NCBI GenBank assembly: GCA_949987705.1
Contig: OX465281.1
Location: 138,060,876 to 138,124,875 of the forward strand
DNA from: Thereva unica
Taxonomy: Eukaryota > Arthropoda > Insecta > Diptera > Therevidae
Direction: 5' to 3'
DNA: 64,000 nt
Shown: in pieces, positions 29,142 through 40,479 of the stretch
Numbering within the stretch: position 1 is the first letter of the stretch
Layout of the letters: every line of letters begins with the position of its first letter
The notes under the pieces: model-generated
What the model was told of the DNA's origin: nothing
Database searches by the model: none
What the model saw: only the letters and a program-made list of their open reading frames with translations
Position numbers and translations under genes: made by a program

Positions 29142-29345
29142 TCCACCTAAAGTCTTGTCTCTACAGAGTGCGCGCACAGTCTTTTAGAACATAGTTTGAG
29201 ATTTTTCATATGCTTCCTGCAAGATTTTAGTGGATACGCAATGAAAACTTTGTCTCCGCACAGTTCGAGATTTTTCGTTGTTTGCTCTATTTTTGCGGAT
29301 TTTTATGTGCGCGCACTGTCTGCAGACCGCAGTGGAAACGCACCA
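29142..29345. mobile_element. Candidate 200-bp MITE with imperfect inverted ends
   Basis: The left end GGTCGTATCCACC.. with AGTGCGCGCACAG inside and the right end, inverted, GGTGCGTTTCCACTGCGG with AGTGCGCGCACA share the order of motifs but with many mismatches. No firm target duplication was found. The interior repeats GAGATTTTTC (29210 and 29268). Confidence 0.4.
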
Positions 29346-30140
29346 TCAGTATCCGAGCCATATTCCTTGTTCCATAATAGAGTTTTTTTTTTCAGATGAA
29401 GAATCACGCCAAACCTTATTTGGAAAGGAATAGTCCGCTCATATTAGCCTATCCTCACTCATAGGATAGTTACCAGCGGACATCGAACTTCCATCTTTCC
29501 GGAATAGTTGCGGCACGTGCATATTTTCATATAATATATAATATTCCCCCCGTGATTGCCCATCTATCGAGGATAACACCTTTATCCTTGAATTCCCTGC
29601 AAAAGGTACATAATCTTATGTTTGTATAGTAGTAAGTTATTGCAGGGGTTAATTAGTCGTATAATAAATTAAAACTTCACATTCTTGCCAAAATAGGTAA
29701 AGAGTTTCTGTGAATAATTTCCTAGTTTAAATTTCCCAATTATCAGCCTATCGTATCAAAATGGAAGCCTATATATGTATCTTCTTCTAATTAGAACAAT
29801 ATGGGCTCCTCCAAATCCCTAATGATGAATGGAGTGGAGCCTAATATGGTTTTTGCCATAACTCTAAGTCCAGCAAATATTTTCAGACGTGGTCCACAAT
29901 TCCAGTGTAATGAAATCGAAATCGGAATTCAATTTCACTCGAATTAAGGCCCTTTGCCAAAATACAATTTCGAATTTTTCTCATTTCCCAGGGCACTTTG
30001 ATATTCCAAAGTGTGCCAATATATCAATTCACACATTTCAATATGCCTGAATATACGATAAAGATAATCCGGAATAAATGAGCTTTTGCGGTGGAGGGAT
30101 TGGGGCATGCGCACTGCGGTTTTCCTCGAATTGGGTTTGT
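29346..30140. other. Interval without recognisable genes
   Basis: Only short chance frames are present. A small imperfect hairpin with CCTATCC and GGATAG lies at about 29430-29480. No family was recognised. Confidence 0.35.
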
Positions 30141-30149
30141 GTGGGTGCA

Positions 30150-31010
30150 TATTTGGTCTTGCGCACTTCACATATTTCCGTTGTTAGGCAAAACTGAATT
30201 TTTTGGCGGGTGAAAGGAGAATGGGCAACTTTGTATGGACTCCGTCCCCAGGCTGTAACAAGTTGTGATATATATCATTTGAAAGGTTATCACAATGGCT
30301 TAATTTTATTATATGACACCAACAATGATAGTTGTGCAGGGGAAGAGCTATGATTAACAAAATTGCTTTATTATCAAATAAAAGATATATTTATTTGGCT
30401 TTATTTTATCAACCAAATTCATATAAATAATGATAGCAGTTTAACGTGTGGCCCTTCCATGTTTTATTCCCATTGTCTCCGTAAAGGGAGTTTGGAATAA
30501 TAAGGTTCCGCGAAATAATTTGCAGTATGTAAGAAAAGTCAAGTTGGTTTAACGTACCGAGCTCAAATAAAAATACCAATTCAAAAGTGCAAAAAATGTA
30601 CGTATCAGTCAAAAATTGCGTAGGTGTGCGGCGCGGCGGCAGTTCAGTGGGAGGCCCATGGAATACATTATGAGAGACCGATCACCATACACAAGTGCTT
30701 TGTAATAAGGTGAAATAAAATAAATAAATGGTAAATTGAGTAAAAATTACGTTTATTTGAAGATTAAATATAATGTCCATAACTCTTCCCCTGCACAAGT
30801 GTCATATAATAAAATTAAGCCATTGTGATAACCTTTCAAATGATATATATCACAACTTTTTACAGCACTGGGGACAAAACGACCATTCTCCTTTGCGAAG
30901 TTGCCATACAATTTAAAAATTAGTGAGGTTATGGGTGAATATTTGATCTTGCGCACTTCGCATATTTCCCTTGTGAGCTCCAACTGAATTTTATGGCCGG
31001 TGCAGTTAGC
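30150..31010. repeat. Paired repeat with both inverted and direct parts
   Basis: About 110 bases at 30240-30350 recur inverted at 30775-30880, sharing GTTGTGATATATATCATTTG and TTATTATATGACAC. The adjoining segment TTGCGCACTTC.CATATTTCC with AACTGAATTTT occurs at 30155-30205 and 30952-31000 in the same orientation. A minus-strand frame at 31016-30753 reads through it; no known protein was recognised. Confidence 0.7.
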
Positions 31011-32030
31011 ATACAATTCAAAAATAAGTGAGGTTATGCGAAATTAATTTTATGCGAAGTTTGCATATTTTTCAGAAATAAGTGAGATTATTCGATGGAT
31101 GATGATGTTCTCACACATTCAAACTTAAAAAAATGTAATTGTGTGAAGTTGTTTACAGACAAAGTAAGAATTATTTTGTAAACCGGGGCTCCAATGGCAA
31201 ATACTTAAGATATGTATGAATGATTAAATGAAATCACTCATTGAAGATAGTTTTAGTTTTTGGTGACATTATAGCTAATGTTACCTTAATTAACTATATG
31301 TTAATTTACATTATTTATATTATAGTAAAAATAGCAGCAGCAACTAATATCTGCAAAAGTTACTTGCAGTGAAATTCGATTATATGTAGTCCTAAAAAAA
31401 GTTGTGCGGAGAAGCAGTGGATTTTTTACCCCAAATTGTTAGGCACCTATGACCTGAAAAAAGCATAAAATAAAAGGGCGGCATGTCTAAATAATACACA
31501 TTCCGGTAAAATTCTTTGCACATGATGCTACCCTTTGCCATGAACAACCACTGTACTGGGTGCATAGCAACTTATTTCGAACCGGAACCGCACATTTAAA
31601 AACTGCACAAATGAGCTGAGCTCTTTATTGCAAATAAATTGTATTTAGAAAGAATATAAAACCCTTTACACTAAATAAGGCATCTCAAAAGACTTTTTCA
31701 AATATTCAAAAATTAATTTTGACTTTTGCGTAAAATTTTAAAATAAACAGTCCTTGTATACATATTCTATTAAGTTTGTGTGGGTAAAGCTCACAATTTT
31801 GTATGGCATACCTTTTTTGTATGGAGTTTATCCCCAAATCTCAAATAAAATAAGGTGTAGTATAAATTTTAAGTAAAAATGGACGAAGAAACAAACATTT
31901 GTTAAATTTTTTTTTTAAATTTTATTATGTTAGATTAGAGTGTTTATTCTTTTCCTTATAAATAAATTATTGAGCTTTATCCCCGATTGCGATTGTAATA
32001 AATGGAATGGTTACCAAGCATAAAAATTTT
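31011..32030. other. AT-rich interval without recognisable genes
   Basis: No coding motif, array or paired terminal repeat was recognised. Confidence 0.35.
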
Positions 32031-32039
32031 TTGTTGATT

Positions 32040-32220
32040 ATCCCGCTATCTCCACTTCTTTCATGCTGTCATCTTCATCAACACCTATCCCAGAGGAAAA
32101 TAACAAAATGGGGTTGGCGTCATCACCTCAAGTTCAATGGTTGTATCCTCGGACATCGAGTTGACATCGGGCGGGCCCGACAAGAACCATACACAACGGA
32201 AAATTGTAATGCTACTATTC
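32040..32220 (-). repeat. Dispersed repeat with an acidic start-of-protein-like sequence (copy 1)
   Basis: This matches 43250-43430. In the better second copy the minus strand reads MSEDTTIEPELDDDDGDHI and then IFSSEMTVDENDN and VEVEEI, an acidic stretch like the beginning of a protein. Copy 1 has a frame shift. It may be the 5' end of an unidentified element gene. Confidence 0.45.
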
Positions 32221-32269
32221 GGCATTCCGCAATTTATACGTATGAACATAAACCTCTAAAAAAATGCAA

Positions 32270-32520
32270 CTGGAAATTTTCCAGCGGAATTCCCTTTATT
32301 TTGGTGTCACAAATAATTTTCCAAAAGTCTATAAAGCTAACTGGCCGGCTACTCGAATTATGGAAGGTAAAAGGTCACGAAAATCAATTTTAATGCATTT
32401 TGCAAAACTAATGTACGAATATTTCTGAAAAATTGATGTCCGATGCCCGAATTTCCCCAAACCCATATCTCAAAAACCATTGGTTCTACGTAAATTTCGT
32501 ATAGGACATTTTTATGCAGA
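32270..32520 (+). repeat. Dispersed repeat, copy 1
   Basis: It shares ordered blocks (CACAAATAATTT, ACTGGCCGGCTACT, TATGGAAGGT, GGTCACGAAAATCA) with the inverted copy at 36110-36295, and ends with blocks (ATATCTCAAAAACC, ACGTAAATT) also found at 42300-42420. It is probably one transposon family; no protein was seen. Confidence 0.6.
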
Positions 32521-32521
32521 T

Positions 32522-33050
32522 TTATCTCACGAACAATCTTTCTTCTTTTTCTTTAACGGCTCTACAACCGGAATCCGGTCTCCACCGGTCCCGATTCTGA
32601 GCCGATGTGATCCAGTTTGCCATCCATAAACTCTGAGCGTCCTGGTCCACGCCATCCTTCCAGCGAAGGTTGGGCCTCCCTCGCTGTCGCACCCCATAGG
32701 TCTTACCGCAGAGAACTTTCCGAGCAGGCTCATCTTCACTCATACGAGCTAGATGCCCTTCCCACCGGAGCCTACCGCTTTATTTTCTTCACAACATCTT
32801 TGTCGCGATAGCGCTCGTAGATCTCGTCATTGTAGAGTCTCCGGAATCGTCCTTCCTCACACACGGGGCCAACAATCCTGCGAAGTATTTTCCTCTCAAA
32901 CACGCCCACGAGGTTTGAGTGCTTTTTGCTAAGCACCCACGTTTCGGATGCATATGTGAGAACGGGTAAGACCATCGTCTTATATAGTAAAAGTTTAGAC
33001 GTTATGGTTAGATATTTGGATTTGAAGAGCCTTGACTGATTATAGTAGGC
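32522..33050 (-). pseudogene. RTE-like LINE C-terminal region, frameshifted
   Basis: Minus-strand pieces read KSKYLTITSKLLLYKTMVLP and VLTYASETW, FERKILRRIVGPV, RRLYNDEIYERYRD, then after a shift RQRGRPNLRWKDGVDQDA. 'SK--LYKT---PVL-Y-SETW' and 'GRP--RW-D-V--DA' are regular features of the C-terminal part of RTE-like LINE proteins, and match RRYNNELYE and GRPRRRWIDSV in the copy at 40.5-40.9 kb. The region follows the polymerase thumb and probably binds nucleic acid. It is split from the RT core by the foldback at 33054 and shifted near 32750. Confidence 0.8.
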
Positions 33051-33053
33051 TTT

Positions 33054-34567
33054 TAGTCCACTCAATCTACGGAAATTCTCCAGACAATTGAAGGCAGGAA
33101 AAAAAATATGGGCGTGTAGAACACTTAATTTGAAGAAAGATAGCATGTTTTTTTTACGGAACTGCATTGGCGAACTTAACCTAAAAAATTCGCAAAAGTC
33201 AAAAAACCGGGTTTTCGCCAATAAAACAAAAAGTTGAGCTCAGATCCGAAAAAGTTAAATGAGAAAGTTATAGATATTAAAATTATCTTTCAATTTATGT
33301 GGTACAAAATATTGGTTAGTGTCTTATACATGGAGAAAAATGCTAAAAACTGTTAAAAATCGCGTCTTTTCCATTTATTTTTTGCTTTTTATTGATGCGA
33401 CCTAGAAACTTTTTACTTGGTAAAAATGTTGCTTTTGGCAATCTGAAAACTCATATTTAAAATTAATGCAAATAGCCGCATCCAGCACTCGAAATTCGAA
33501 GGCCATTTTCTATAGCTTTTTTTAATTTAAATCTAGAAGTCTGCAATAACAAAATTTTTCGAGAACAATAAAAGTAAATTGAAAAATGAAAGAAATTTTT
33601 TATAGTCGGAAAAAGCCATGCCAAAAAACCAACTTTTATTATCATTTATATAATGTATGACCAAATTACCTATTTATTCTCTAAAAACCACGAACGTTAA
33701 ACCATTTAAAAAAACCCAACACTTCAAAATACAACATGCAACTCTTCAACAACTTTTCATATAATGTAAATCAACCAAAAACAAATTAGGTGTGATATAT
33801 TAGATTCAATATACATTTATATAATGTATGACCAAATTACCTATTTATTCTCTAAAAAGAATATAAACTTTTATTAAATAGTAGTTTAGAGTCGGAAAAT
33901 AATGAAATAAAAAACTTGTCTTTTTTGCGGCAAAAAACTTGTCTTTTTTACGGTGGAGTTTTTTATATAAAAAATTGGAAAACTCAAATTTTAAATAATA
34001 GTGCATAATAGTACAAGTCTTAACGAAGAAAAAGAGCTTCGAAAAAATGTCCTACGAGGTCGAGGAGCTGTAGACGAAGGATTTTACGAAAACGCCTTTT
34101 TTTACAAAAAACGAAATTTCACCCATATTTTGCAAAATTTCAAGCCAAAAAAATGAGTTTTCAGATAGCCAAAAGCAACATTTTTACCATGTAAAAAGTT
34201 TATAGGTCGCATCAATAAAAACCAAAAAATAAATGAAAAAGACGCTATTTTTAACGGTTTTTAGCATTTTTCTCCATGTATAAGACACTAACAAATATTT
34301 TGTACCACATCAATTGAAAGATAATTTTAATACCTACCTATAACTTTCTCATTTAACTTTTTCGGATCGGAGCTCAGCTTTTTGTTTTATTGGCGAAAAC
34401 CCGTTTTTTTGATTTTTGCGAATTTTTTAGGTTAAGTTCGCCAATGCAGTTCCGTAAAAAAAACATGTTATCTTTCTTCAAATTAAGTGTTCTACACGCC
34501 CTTATTTTTTTTCCTGCCTTCAATTGTCTGGAAATTAACATTGTGAATCCGTAGATTGATTGGACTA
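33054..34567. mobile_element. 1.5-kb foldback element with long inverted arms
   Basis: The arms are about 400-480 bases (roughly 33054-33480 and 34130-34567), starting TAGTCCACTCAATCTACGGA on the left and TAGTCCAATCAATCTACGGA on the right (inverted). TTT flanks both sides. Landmarks in both arms are CCAGACAATTGAAGGCAGG, GGGCGTGTAGAACACTTAAT, GGCGAACTTAACCTAAAAAA and GTGTCTTATACATGGAGAAA. In the middle, TGTATGACCAAATTACCTAT occurs twice, 169 bases apart (33653 and 33822). No coding capacity was seen. Removal would restore the LINE frame. Confidence 0.85.
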
Positions 34568-34570
34568 TTT

Positions 34571-35312
34571 GTTGGCTTTTAGCAGTCGTGCGCGTATTTC
34601 TGGTTCCATGCTATTGTCGGCTGCTACTATTGACCCAAAGTAGGTAAATGATTTTACCACGTCAAACTCGTGTTTCGCGACCTTGATTTTGGGACCAATG
34701 TTACGTGTTCTTCCAGACGAAGCCACCATGTGCTTTGTTTTGCTTTCGTTAATGTGCAGTCCCAGATTTCCTGCCGCTTGCTCAATCTGAGTGAAAGCTT
34801 CTTTTACAGCTGTTGTTGTTCTTCCAATGATGTCAATGTCGTCTGCGTAAGCCAGTAATTGGGTGGACTTGTGGAGGATTGTACCCCTTGATGTCACGCC
34901 CGAATCTCGGATCACTTTCTCAAACGCCAGGTTGAAAAGGAGGCAGGCCAGACCGTTCCCTTGTCGGAGTCCATTATAGATGTTGATTGGTCTGGACAGT
35001 GTTCCGGATACCTTTACTTGGCTTGACACATTGATCATGGTCAACCTACATAGTCTTGTCAGTTTGTTGGGGATGCCGAATTCTCTCATGGCTTTGTAGA
35101 GTTCTACCCTGGCTATGCTATCATAGGCGGCTTTAAAGTCTATGAAGAGGTGTTGAATTGAGTTTTGAAACTCTAGACATTTTTCCATAGTCTGCCTCAA
35201 GGTGAAAATATGTTCAGTCGTTGATTTGCCTGGGCTGAAGCCACACTGGTAATGGCCTTTGATGTTTATGGCGTATGGGGCCATCCTGTTTTGTAGGATA
35301 GCGGAGAATATC
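34571..35312 (-). pseudogene. RTE-like LINE reverse transcriptase core
   Basis: One long minus-strand frame carries all RT blocks: KIFSAILQNRM, GHYQCGFSPGKSTTEHIFTL, block A HLFIDFKAAYDSI, block B NGLRQGNGLACLLFNLAFE, block C LLAYADDIDIIGR, and the thumb GLHINESKTKHM, FTYFGSIVA. The Asp residues of blocks A and C are intact. Block B reads GLRQGN where RTE elements usually have GLRQGD. The enzyme would perform target-primed reverse transcription. The open frame also runs upstream into the MITE at 35316, but those residues are MITE sequence. The downstream end is cut by the foldback at 34567. Confidence 0.88.
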
Positions 35313-35315
35313 TTA

Positions 35316-35734
35316 TGCCCGGTTTCACAGTGTCGGTTTAAGCTTTCGCTCAGCTGAACCTGAACAGTTAGTTTAAGCTTTAGCTTAATTCGAAATCGTT
35401 TCACAGTTTGTTTTTGTGCTCAGTTCAGCTAAACTTAGTTCATTGAATTTTGTAGGCCACTGTGGTCGAGTCAGTTGTCATATTTTGTGAAATTTTTGCC
35501 GGAATAGAATCAAACAACCAAAGCAATCACTTCTCACACAAAATTGACATTTCTCAACGATAAGCCTCACGGCTTAAAGTTAAGCGCTCAAATTTGGCAG
35601 CTTAAGCTAACGCGATATTTAAGCTCAGTTTAAGAGAAAAACCTCCACTGTGGAACACCAAAAACATTTAAGCGGAAGCTTAACTCAATTTCGAGGTTTA
35701 AGCTTTCACTGTGACTTCACTGTGGAATCGGGCA
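35316..35734. mobile_element. 419-bp MITE with TTA target duplication
   Basis: Ends are TGCCCGGTTTCACAGTG and inverted TGCCCGATTCCACAGTG, with TTA on both sides (35313-35315 and 35735-35737). The interior is full of TTTAAGCTT-like inverted motifs. Joining the flanks restores the LINE codons around VYKIF, which confirms the boundaries. PIF/Harbinger-type mobilisation is likely from the 3-bp duplication. Confidence 0.88.
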
Positions 35735-36109
35735 TTATACACGGTACTCAACAACGTTATACCGCGATAATTAGTTCACGCTGTGATATCTCCTTTTTTG
35801 TGTACCGGACAGAGGATGCCTTTTCTTCAGTCTTCTGGCATCACTTCCTGCACCCATACTTGCATAATTAATTCATGAATCGCTTGGTGTAATGTAGGCC
35901 CTCCATATTTAACCAGCTCCGCTGCGATGCCGTCTGCACCCGAGGCCTTGTTGTTTTTGAGCCGGCTGATGGCTCTGCTAACTTCTTCTATGCTTGGTGG
36001 CGGCAGCATAGCATTGTCATCAGATATTGGTGGAGCCTCCGAATCCTCAGTTAGCTCGCCATCTAGCAATTCATGAAAGTGCTCTTCCAATCGCAAGAAC
36101 AATTTTTAC

Positions 36110-36295
36110 TTAGCCAAAAATTGCATAAAACCGATAATTTACGAGATTTTTGAGAAAAACTGATTTTCGTGACCTTTGACCTTCCATAACTAGAGTAGCC
36201 GGCCAGTTGGCTTTATGGACTTTTGGGAAATTATTTGTGAGCACAAAATAAAGAGAATCCCGCTGAAAAATCTCCAGTTGAATTTATTCAGAGGT
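36110..36295 (-). repeat. Dispersed repeat, copy 2 (inverted)
   Basis: It is the inverted counterpart of 32270-32400, with the same ordered blocks. It lies exactly between two LINEs that point away from each other. Confidence 0.6.
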
Positions 36296-36379
36296 TTGGC
36301 CCTTTTTTGTATAAATTGACTCAAGGCAGGCCTCGGACAGGACGGATTCAACGGCTACGACTCAGGCAACGGAATATGG

Positions 36380-37170
36380 AATTCTATTTTGGAACATGGA
36401 ACGTCAGGACGCTCAACAGAACGGGCGCTCTGCGTTCTCTTTTATTACTTCTCGAAAAATATAACATCAGATCACAGCCCTTCAAGAAACAAAATGGACC
36501 CACAGTGGTATAATGGATCTAAAAACCCACACGGTACTCTCCAGCGGATCATCAAAAATGGAAGAAGAGAGTTCGGAGAAGCATTCATCATAGAGAAGGA
36601 AATGAAATCACTGATTCTGGACTTCATACCAGTCAGCAATAGAATATGCACACTTCGCATTAAAACAAGGCTACATAACATCAGTCTTATAAACGTCCAC
36701 GCGCCCACAGAAGAGAAAACGGGTGAGGAGAAAGAGGGATTCTACTAAGAGCTAACAAACACCATTAGGTTAATACCGTCAAACGATATTAAAATGGTGC
36801 TTGGAGATATGAATGCCAAAGTAGAAAAAGAAGAGGAGTTCCTAGGAGTCATAGGAAAGTATAGCCTACACAACGTTACCAATGACAATGGTAGTCGATT
36901 GATTGATTTCGCAAGCTCAAACGCAATGGTAGTAAGTTCAACAGTGTTCCCGCACAAAGATATACATAAGATGACGTGGCAATCACTAGACGGAGTAACT
37001 AATAATCAAATTGACCACGTCCTAATTGAAAGAAGAGGGGCCACGAGTATACTGGACATAAGAACAATGAGAGGAGCGTGCTGTGGCTCGGACCACTATC
37101 TAGTCAAAGTGAAATTGAGAACCCGAATAGCAACTAAAACGCATAGAGTGCAAACTCAACCAAAATACTA
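36380..37170 (+). pseudogene. LINE endonuclease domain, frameshifted
   Basis: The start reads FYFGTWNVRTLNRTGALRSL, the typical GTWNVRTL block of RTE-type endonucleases. The catalytic Glu block (normally IQETKM) is shifted near 36490. Later blocks are ISLINVHAPTEEKT (36660-36720), MVLGDMNAKV (36794), and NQIDHVLIERR followed by SDHYLVKVKL (37000-37120), which carries the conserved D and H of the SDH motif. Frame breaks near 36460 and 36749 (stop TAA) inactivate it. The enzyme would nick target DNA. Confidence 0.82.
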
Positions 37171-37950
37171 AATAGATAAGCTAAAACGGGAAGAAATAAG
37201 AGATGCCTTCCAACATGCTGTCGTACAAAACTTGAGAGAGGTAGATGAGCAGCCCAGCATCAACGACAAATGGGAACAGGTCAAAAGCAGCATAAAGGGG
37301 GCAGCAGAAGAGGCACTAGGCTGGGCCCCCAGACAGCCTAGAATTGATTGGTTTGACCAAAACTGTAGCAATTGAAGAAAGAAACCAAAGCCACCGAGAG
37401 TACATCGCAAGGCCAACAAGAGCAAGGATGGAAGTCTTCAAGGAAAAAAGAAAAATCGCAGACAAGCTGTGCAGAAAGAAGAAGAGGGAATTTCTAAATA
37501 GGAAAATCTTACAGATACAGGAAGACTTCAATGAAGGGAGAACTAGACAAGAGTACAAAGGAACTCGCCAGATCACCAATAAGTTCCAGCCAAGAACGGA
37601 CATCTGCAAGGGCATAGATGGGAACTTGGTGGCAGATCCTGATAGGATAAAGGAAAGGTGGAGAGAGTATTTTCAGAACCTATTGAATCCTATCTCCATA
37701 TCAAACGAGAATGCAGAGACAGAGGCATTTGTAATTCCCCAAGATAACATCTCAATAGAACCACCAACACTGGATGAGGTGCGGGAAGCTGTAAAAAGGA
37801 AGAACAGCAACAAACCGCCTGGCGCCGATGGAATAGCAGCTGAGCTGCTAAAGTAAGGAGGACCCCAACTATTACGAACATTACACGAACTTATATGCAC
37901 CATCTGGGAGGAAGAAGTTATACCAGAGGACTGGAAGAAAGCAATTATCT
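37171..37950 (+). pseudogene. LINE linker and pre-RT region
   Basis: A basic, helical linker (EERNQSHREYIARPTRARME, REFLNRKILQIQEDFNEGR) leads to the pre-RT blocks WREYFQNLLN, TLDEVREAVKRKNSNKPPGA and DGIAAELLK at 37344-37856. A single stop (TAA, 37855) and a break near 37345 interrupt an otherwise continuous frame, which continues to EEEVIPEDWKKAII, where the Helitron-like element enters. Confidence 0.8.
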
Positions 37951-39535
37951 TCTTCTATCTATATTAATAAAAGAAAGTGTGTGTCTGTAACTCTGTGTGT
38001 CTGCTTGTGCGTACCGTCACGCATTGTAGCCAAACTAGAAGAGATAGAAATCTGAAATTTTTTTTGTAGATGCATGGATACCCCAGAAGGTGGAAGTAAG
38101 TTTCTGTTTTTTGCTATTTTGATTAGTTTTTTTTTTAATTAATTAATTAGTACGATTTTTCACCATTTTTTCTATTGCATAAAAAGTAACTGACTGACAG
38201 ACAACGCACAACCTAAACCTCTAGAGGTAAAGAGCTGAAATTTTGACAGTGCATCCCTAGCGATTTTTCGAAATTCATCCCCTAAGGGGGTGAAATGGGG
38301 TTTACCCAAACCGCTTTAGCTATAGGGCTGAAATTTTGACAGTGCATCCCTATAATGAAGTGGACATCCACTAAAAAGCGATTTTTCCAAATTCATCCCC
38401 TAAGGGGGTGAAATGGGGTTTATCCAAACCGCTAAGGCTATAGGGCTGAAATTTTGACAGTGCATCCCTATAATGACGTGGACATCCACTAAGAAGCGAT
38501 TCTTCGAAATTCATCCCCTAAGGGGTTGAAATAAGGTTTATCTAAACCTCTAAAGTTATAGGGCTGAAATTTTGACAGTGCATCCCTATAATGGCGAGGG
38601 CATACACTATAAAGCGCTTTTTCGAAATTCATCCCCTAAGGGGGTGAAATGGGGTTTACCCAAACCGCTGGAGCTATAGGGCTGAAATTATGACAGTGCA
38701 TAACTTTAATAACTTGGACATCCACTAAGAAGCGATTTTTCGAAATTCATCCCCTAAGGGGGTGAAATGGGGTCAACCCAAAACCGCTGGAACTAAAGGG
38801 CTGAAATTTTGACAGTGTGTCCCTATAATAGCGTGGACATCCACTAAAAAGCGATTTTTCAAAATTCATTCCCTAAGGGGGTGAAATGGGGTCAACCCAA
38901 AACCGCTGGAACTACAGGGCTACATTTTGACAGTGCATCCCTGTAATTACGTAGACATCCGCTAAAAAGCGATTTTTCGAAATTCATCCCCTAAGGGGTT
39001 GAAATGGGGTTTATCTAAATCGCTATAGTTATAGGGCTGAAATTTTGACAGTGCATCCCTATAATGACGTGGACATCCACTAAGAGGCGATTACTCGAAA
39101 TTCACCCCCTAAGGGGATGAAATAGGGTTAACCCAAACCTCTGAAGCTGAAGGGCTGAAATTTTGACAGTGCATCCCTATAATCTCGAAGAAATGAATGA
39201 CTCGAAATTCACTTTATTTAATATTCATTTGTGATTGCTTCATAATTTCTTGCACCCACGTTAACAGGCGAACAAACATAAAGAACGTTCGTTAAACCCT
39301 AAAATGTCACTTCTCTTGATGAAATATACATGCCAATCTCTGCTTCAAAACTTGCAGATTTGTTGAGCAGAGGTGATATACGTAGCAATTTGTTTACCAT
39401 ATTTATTAAAAAAATGCGCTGTAATAAACCCTTTGTAGGGATAATAACAGCAGACTTTTTTTTTTAAGGGAAACATTGCACATAATAAACAGTTTTTATT
39501 TAAAGGCGTTGCAAGGCACGCGGGTTTTATGCTAG
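37951..39535 (+). mobile_element. Helitron/Helentron-like non-autonomous element
   Basis: The insert begins TCTTCTATCTATATTAATAA and ends GCACGCGGGTTTTATGCTAG. The CTAG end, the lack of terminal inverted repeats, T on both sides and no target duplication fit Helitron or Helentron elements, and the central tandem array is common in their short non-autonomous forms. The LINE codons IIC-PIYKKGD resume directly after it. No Rep/helicase protein is encoded. A chance match of the end motif is possible, but the LINE context fixes the boundaries within a few bases. Confidence 0.7.
38243..39190 (+). repeat. Tandem array of about eight 118-bp units
   Basis: The phrase TTTTGACAGTGCATCCCT recurs at about 38243, 38335, 38452, 38570, 38688, 38806, 38925, 39044 and 39164, a spacing of 117-120 after the first short unit. 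Each unit also contains CATCCCCTAAGGGGGTGAAA, an imperfect palindrome, and AAGCGATTTTTCGAAATTCA. Units differ by scattered substitutions. Confidence 0.93.
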
Positions 39536-40378
39536 TTTGTCCAATATACAAGAAAGGAGATAAATTAAACGGCAAATACTACAGAGGCATCTAACTCTTC
39601 AGCACCAGCTACAAAATCTTCACAATCCTTGTGAAACAAAAACTGGAACCTATAGCGGAAAGCCTTATAGGAGAATATCAAGCTGGTTTTAGGACAAACA
39701 GGTCAACATCGGACCAACTGCTGACCTTAAGGCAAATTCTGGAGAAAACCTGGGAAAGGAATGTAGATGTATACCTACCAGATATTTGTCGACTTTCAAC
39801 AGGCATATGACTCAATAAACAGAGAGAGGCTATACGAGATCTTATCGGAAATAGGAGTCCTCTCAAAGTTGGTACAATTAATCAAATGCGCCACAAATAG
39901 CTCACTGGCGAAAGTAAGGATCCAAAATGTTGTAACAGAGGAGTTCGAAGTACGTCAAGGGCTTAGACAAGGAGATGGACTGGCCCCCATGCTTTTCAAC
40001 CTGGCCCTAGAATGGGTGATAAGGAAAACGTCAGTCCAGCGAAGTGCATCAATAGCCCAGTCGGTACAATTACTTGGATATGCGGATGACGTAAACATCG
40101 TGGGAAGGTCCTTTTTGGCAGCAAAAGAAGTCTATGTTGAATTAAAAGAGGCGGCAAAGGACATAGGCCTGAAGATTAACGAAGGAAAACGAAGGTGATG
40201 CAACAATCCAGAGCAGGACGATTTAGAATGGGAAGAAATATAACCATCGACGAACATAACCTAGAAGTAGTCGATAAAACAGTCTACCTTGGGTCTACTA
40301 TCACAAAAAGAAACGAAGAAAAAGAAGAAATAACCAGACGAATACTACTGGCTAATAGAGCCTTTTATGCCCAAAAAC
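39536..40378 (+). pseudogene. RTE-like LINE reverse transcriptase core
   Basis: After the Helitron-like insert the frame resumes with PIYKKGDKLNGKYYRG, a stop, LFSTSYKIFTILVKQKLEPI, GEYQAGFRTNRSTSDQLLTL and, from 39767, block A IFVDFQQAYDSINRERL, block B QGLRQGDGLAPMLFNLALEW, block C LLGYADDVNIVGRS and the thumb GLKINEGKRR. A shift at about 40198 leads to HNLEVVDKTVYLGSTITKR. The catalytic Asp residues are intact. A few point lesions separate it from a working enzyme, and the hAT MITE cuts it at 40379. Confidence 0.88.
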
Positions 40379-40479
40379 CAGGGACTAAAAACGAAAAGTA
40401 TTTTGTTCGTTTCCGATCAGAACGAAAACGAAAAATTCTTCTTTTTTCGTTCTCGTTTTCGTTCCGTTCTTAGTCCCTG
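40379..40479. mobile_element. 101-bp hAT MITE with 8-bp target duplication
   Basis: The ends are CAGGGACTAA and inverted CAGGGACTAA, with further inverted AACGAAAA motifs inside, so the whole piece is nearly palindromic. CCAAAAAC is duplicated on both sides (40371-40378 and 40480-40487). The paralog at 28828-28835 has one copy and no insert. An 8-bp duplication and CAGGG ends mark hAT mobilisation. Confidence 0.93.

Larger units (their letters stand above)
32522..36102 (-). mobile_element. RTE-like LINE copy on the minus strand, interrupted twice
   Basis: Reading from 36102 downward: a segment before the RT (SIEEVSRAISRLKNNKASGA, DGIAAELVKYGG), RT fingers and palm (35310-34570), thumb and C-terminus (33050-32530). 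Two later insertions split it: a 419-bp MITE (35316-35734) and a 1.5-kb foldback (33054-34567). The endonuclease is absent, so it is 5'-truncated near 36105. It belongs to the same broad group as the plus-strand copies, but is a different family by sequence. Confidence 0.8.

Noticed and set aside
38230..39190. Satellite DNA locus such as a centromeric array
   Set aside because: Only eight units, and the array sits inside a short element with defined ends interrupting a LINE.
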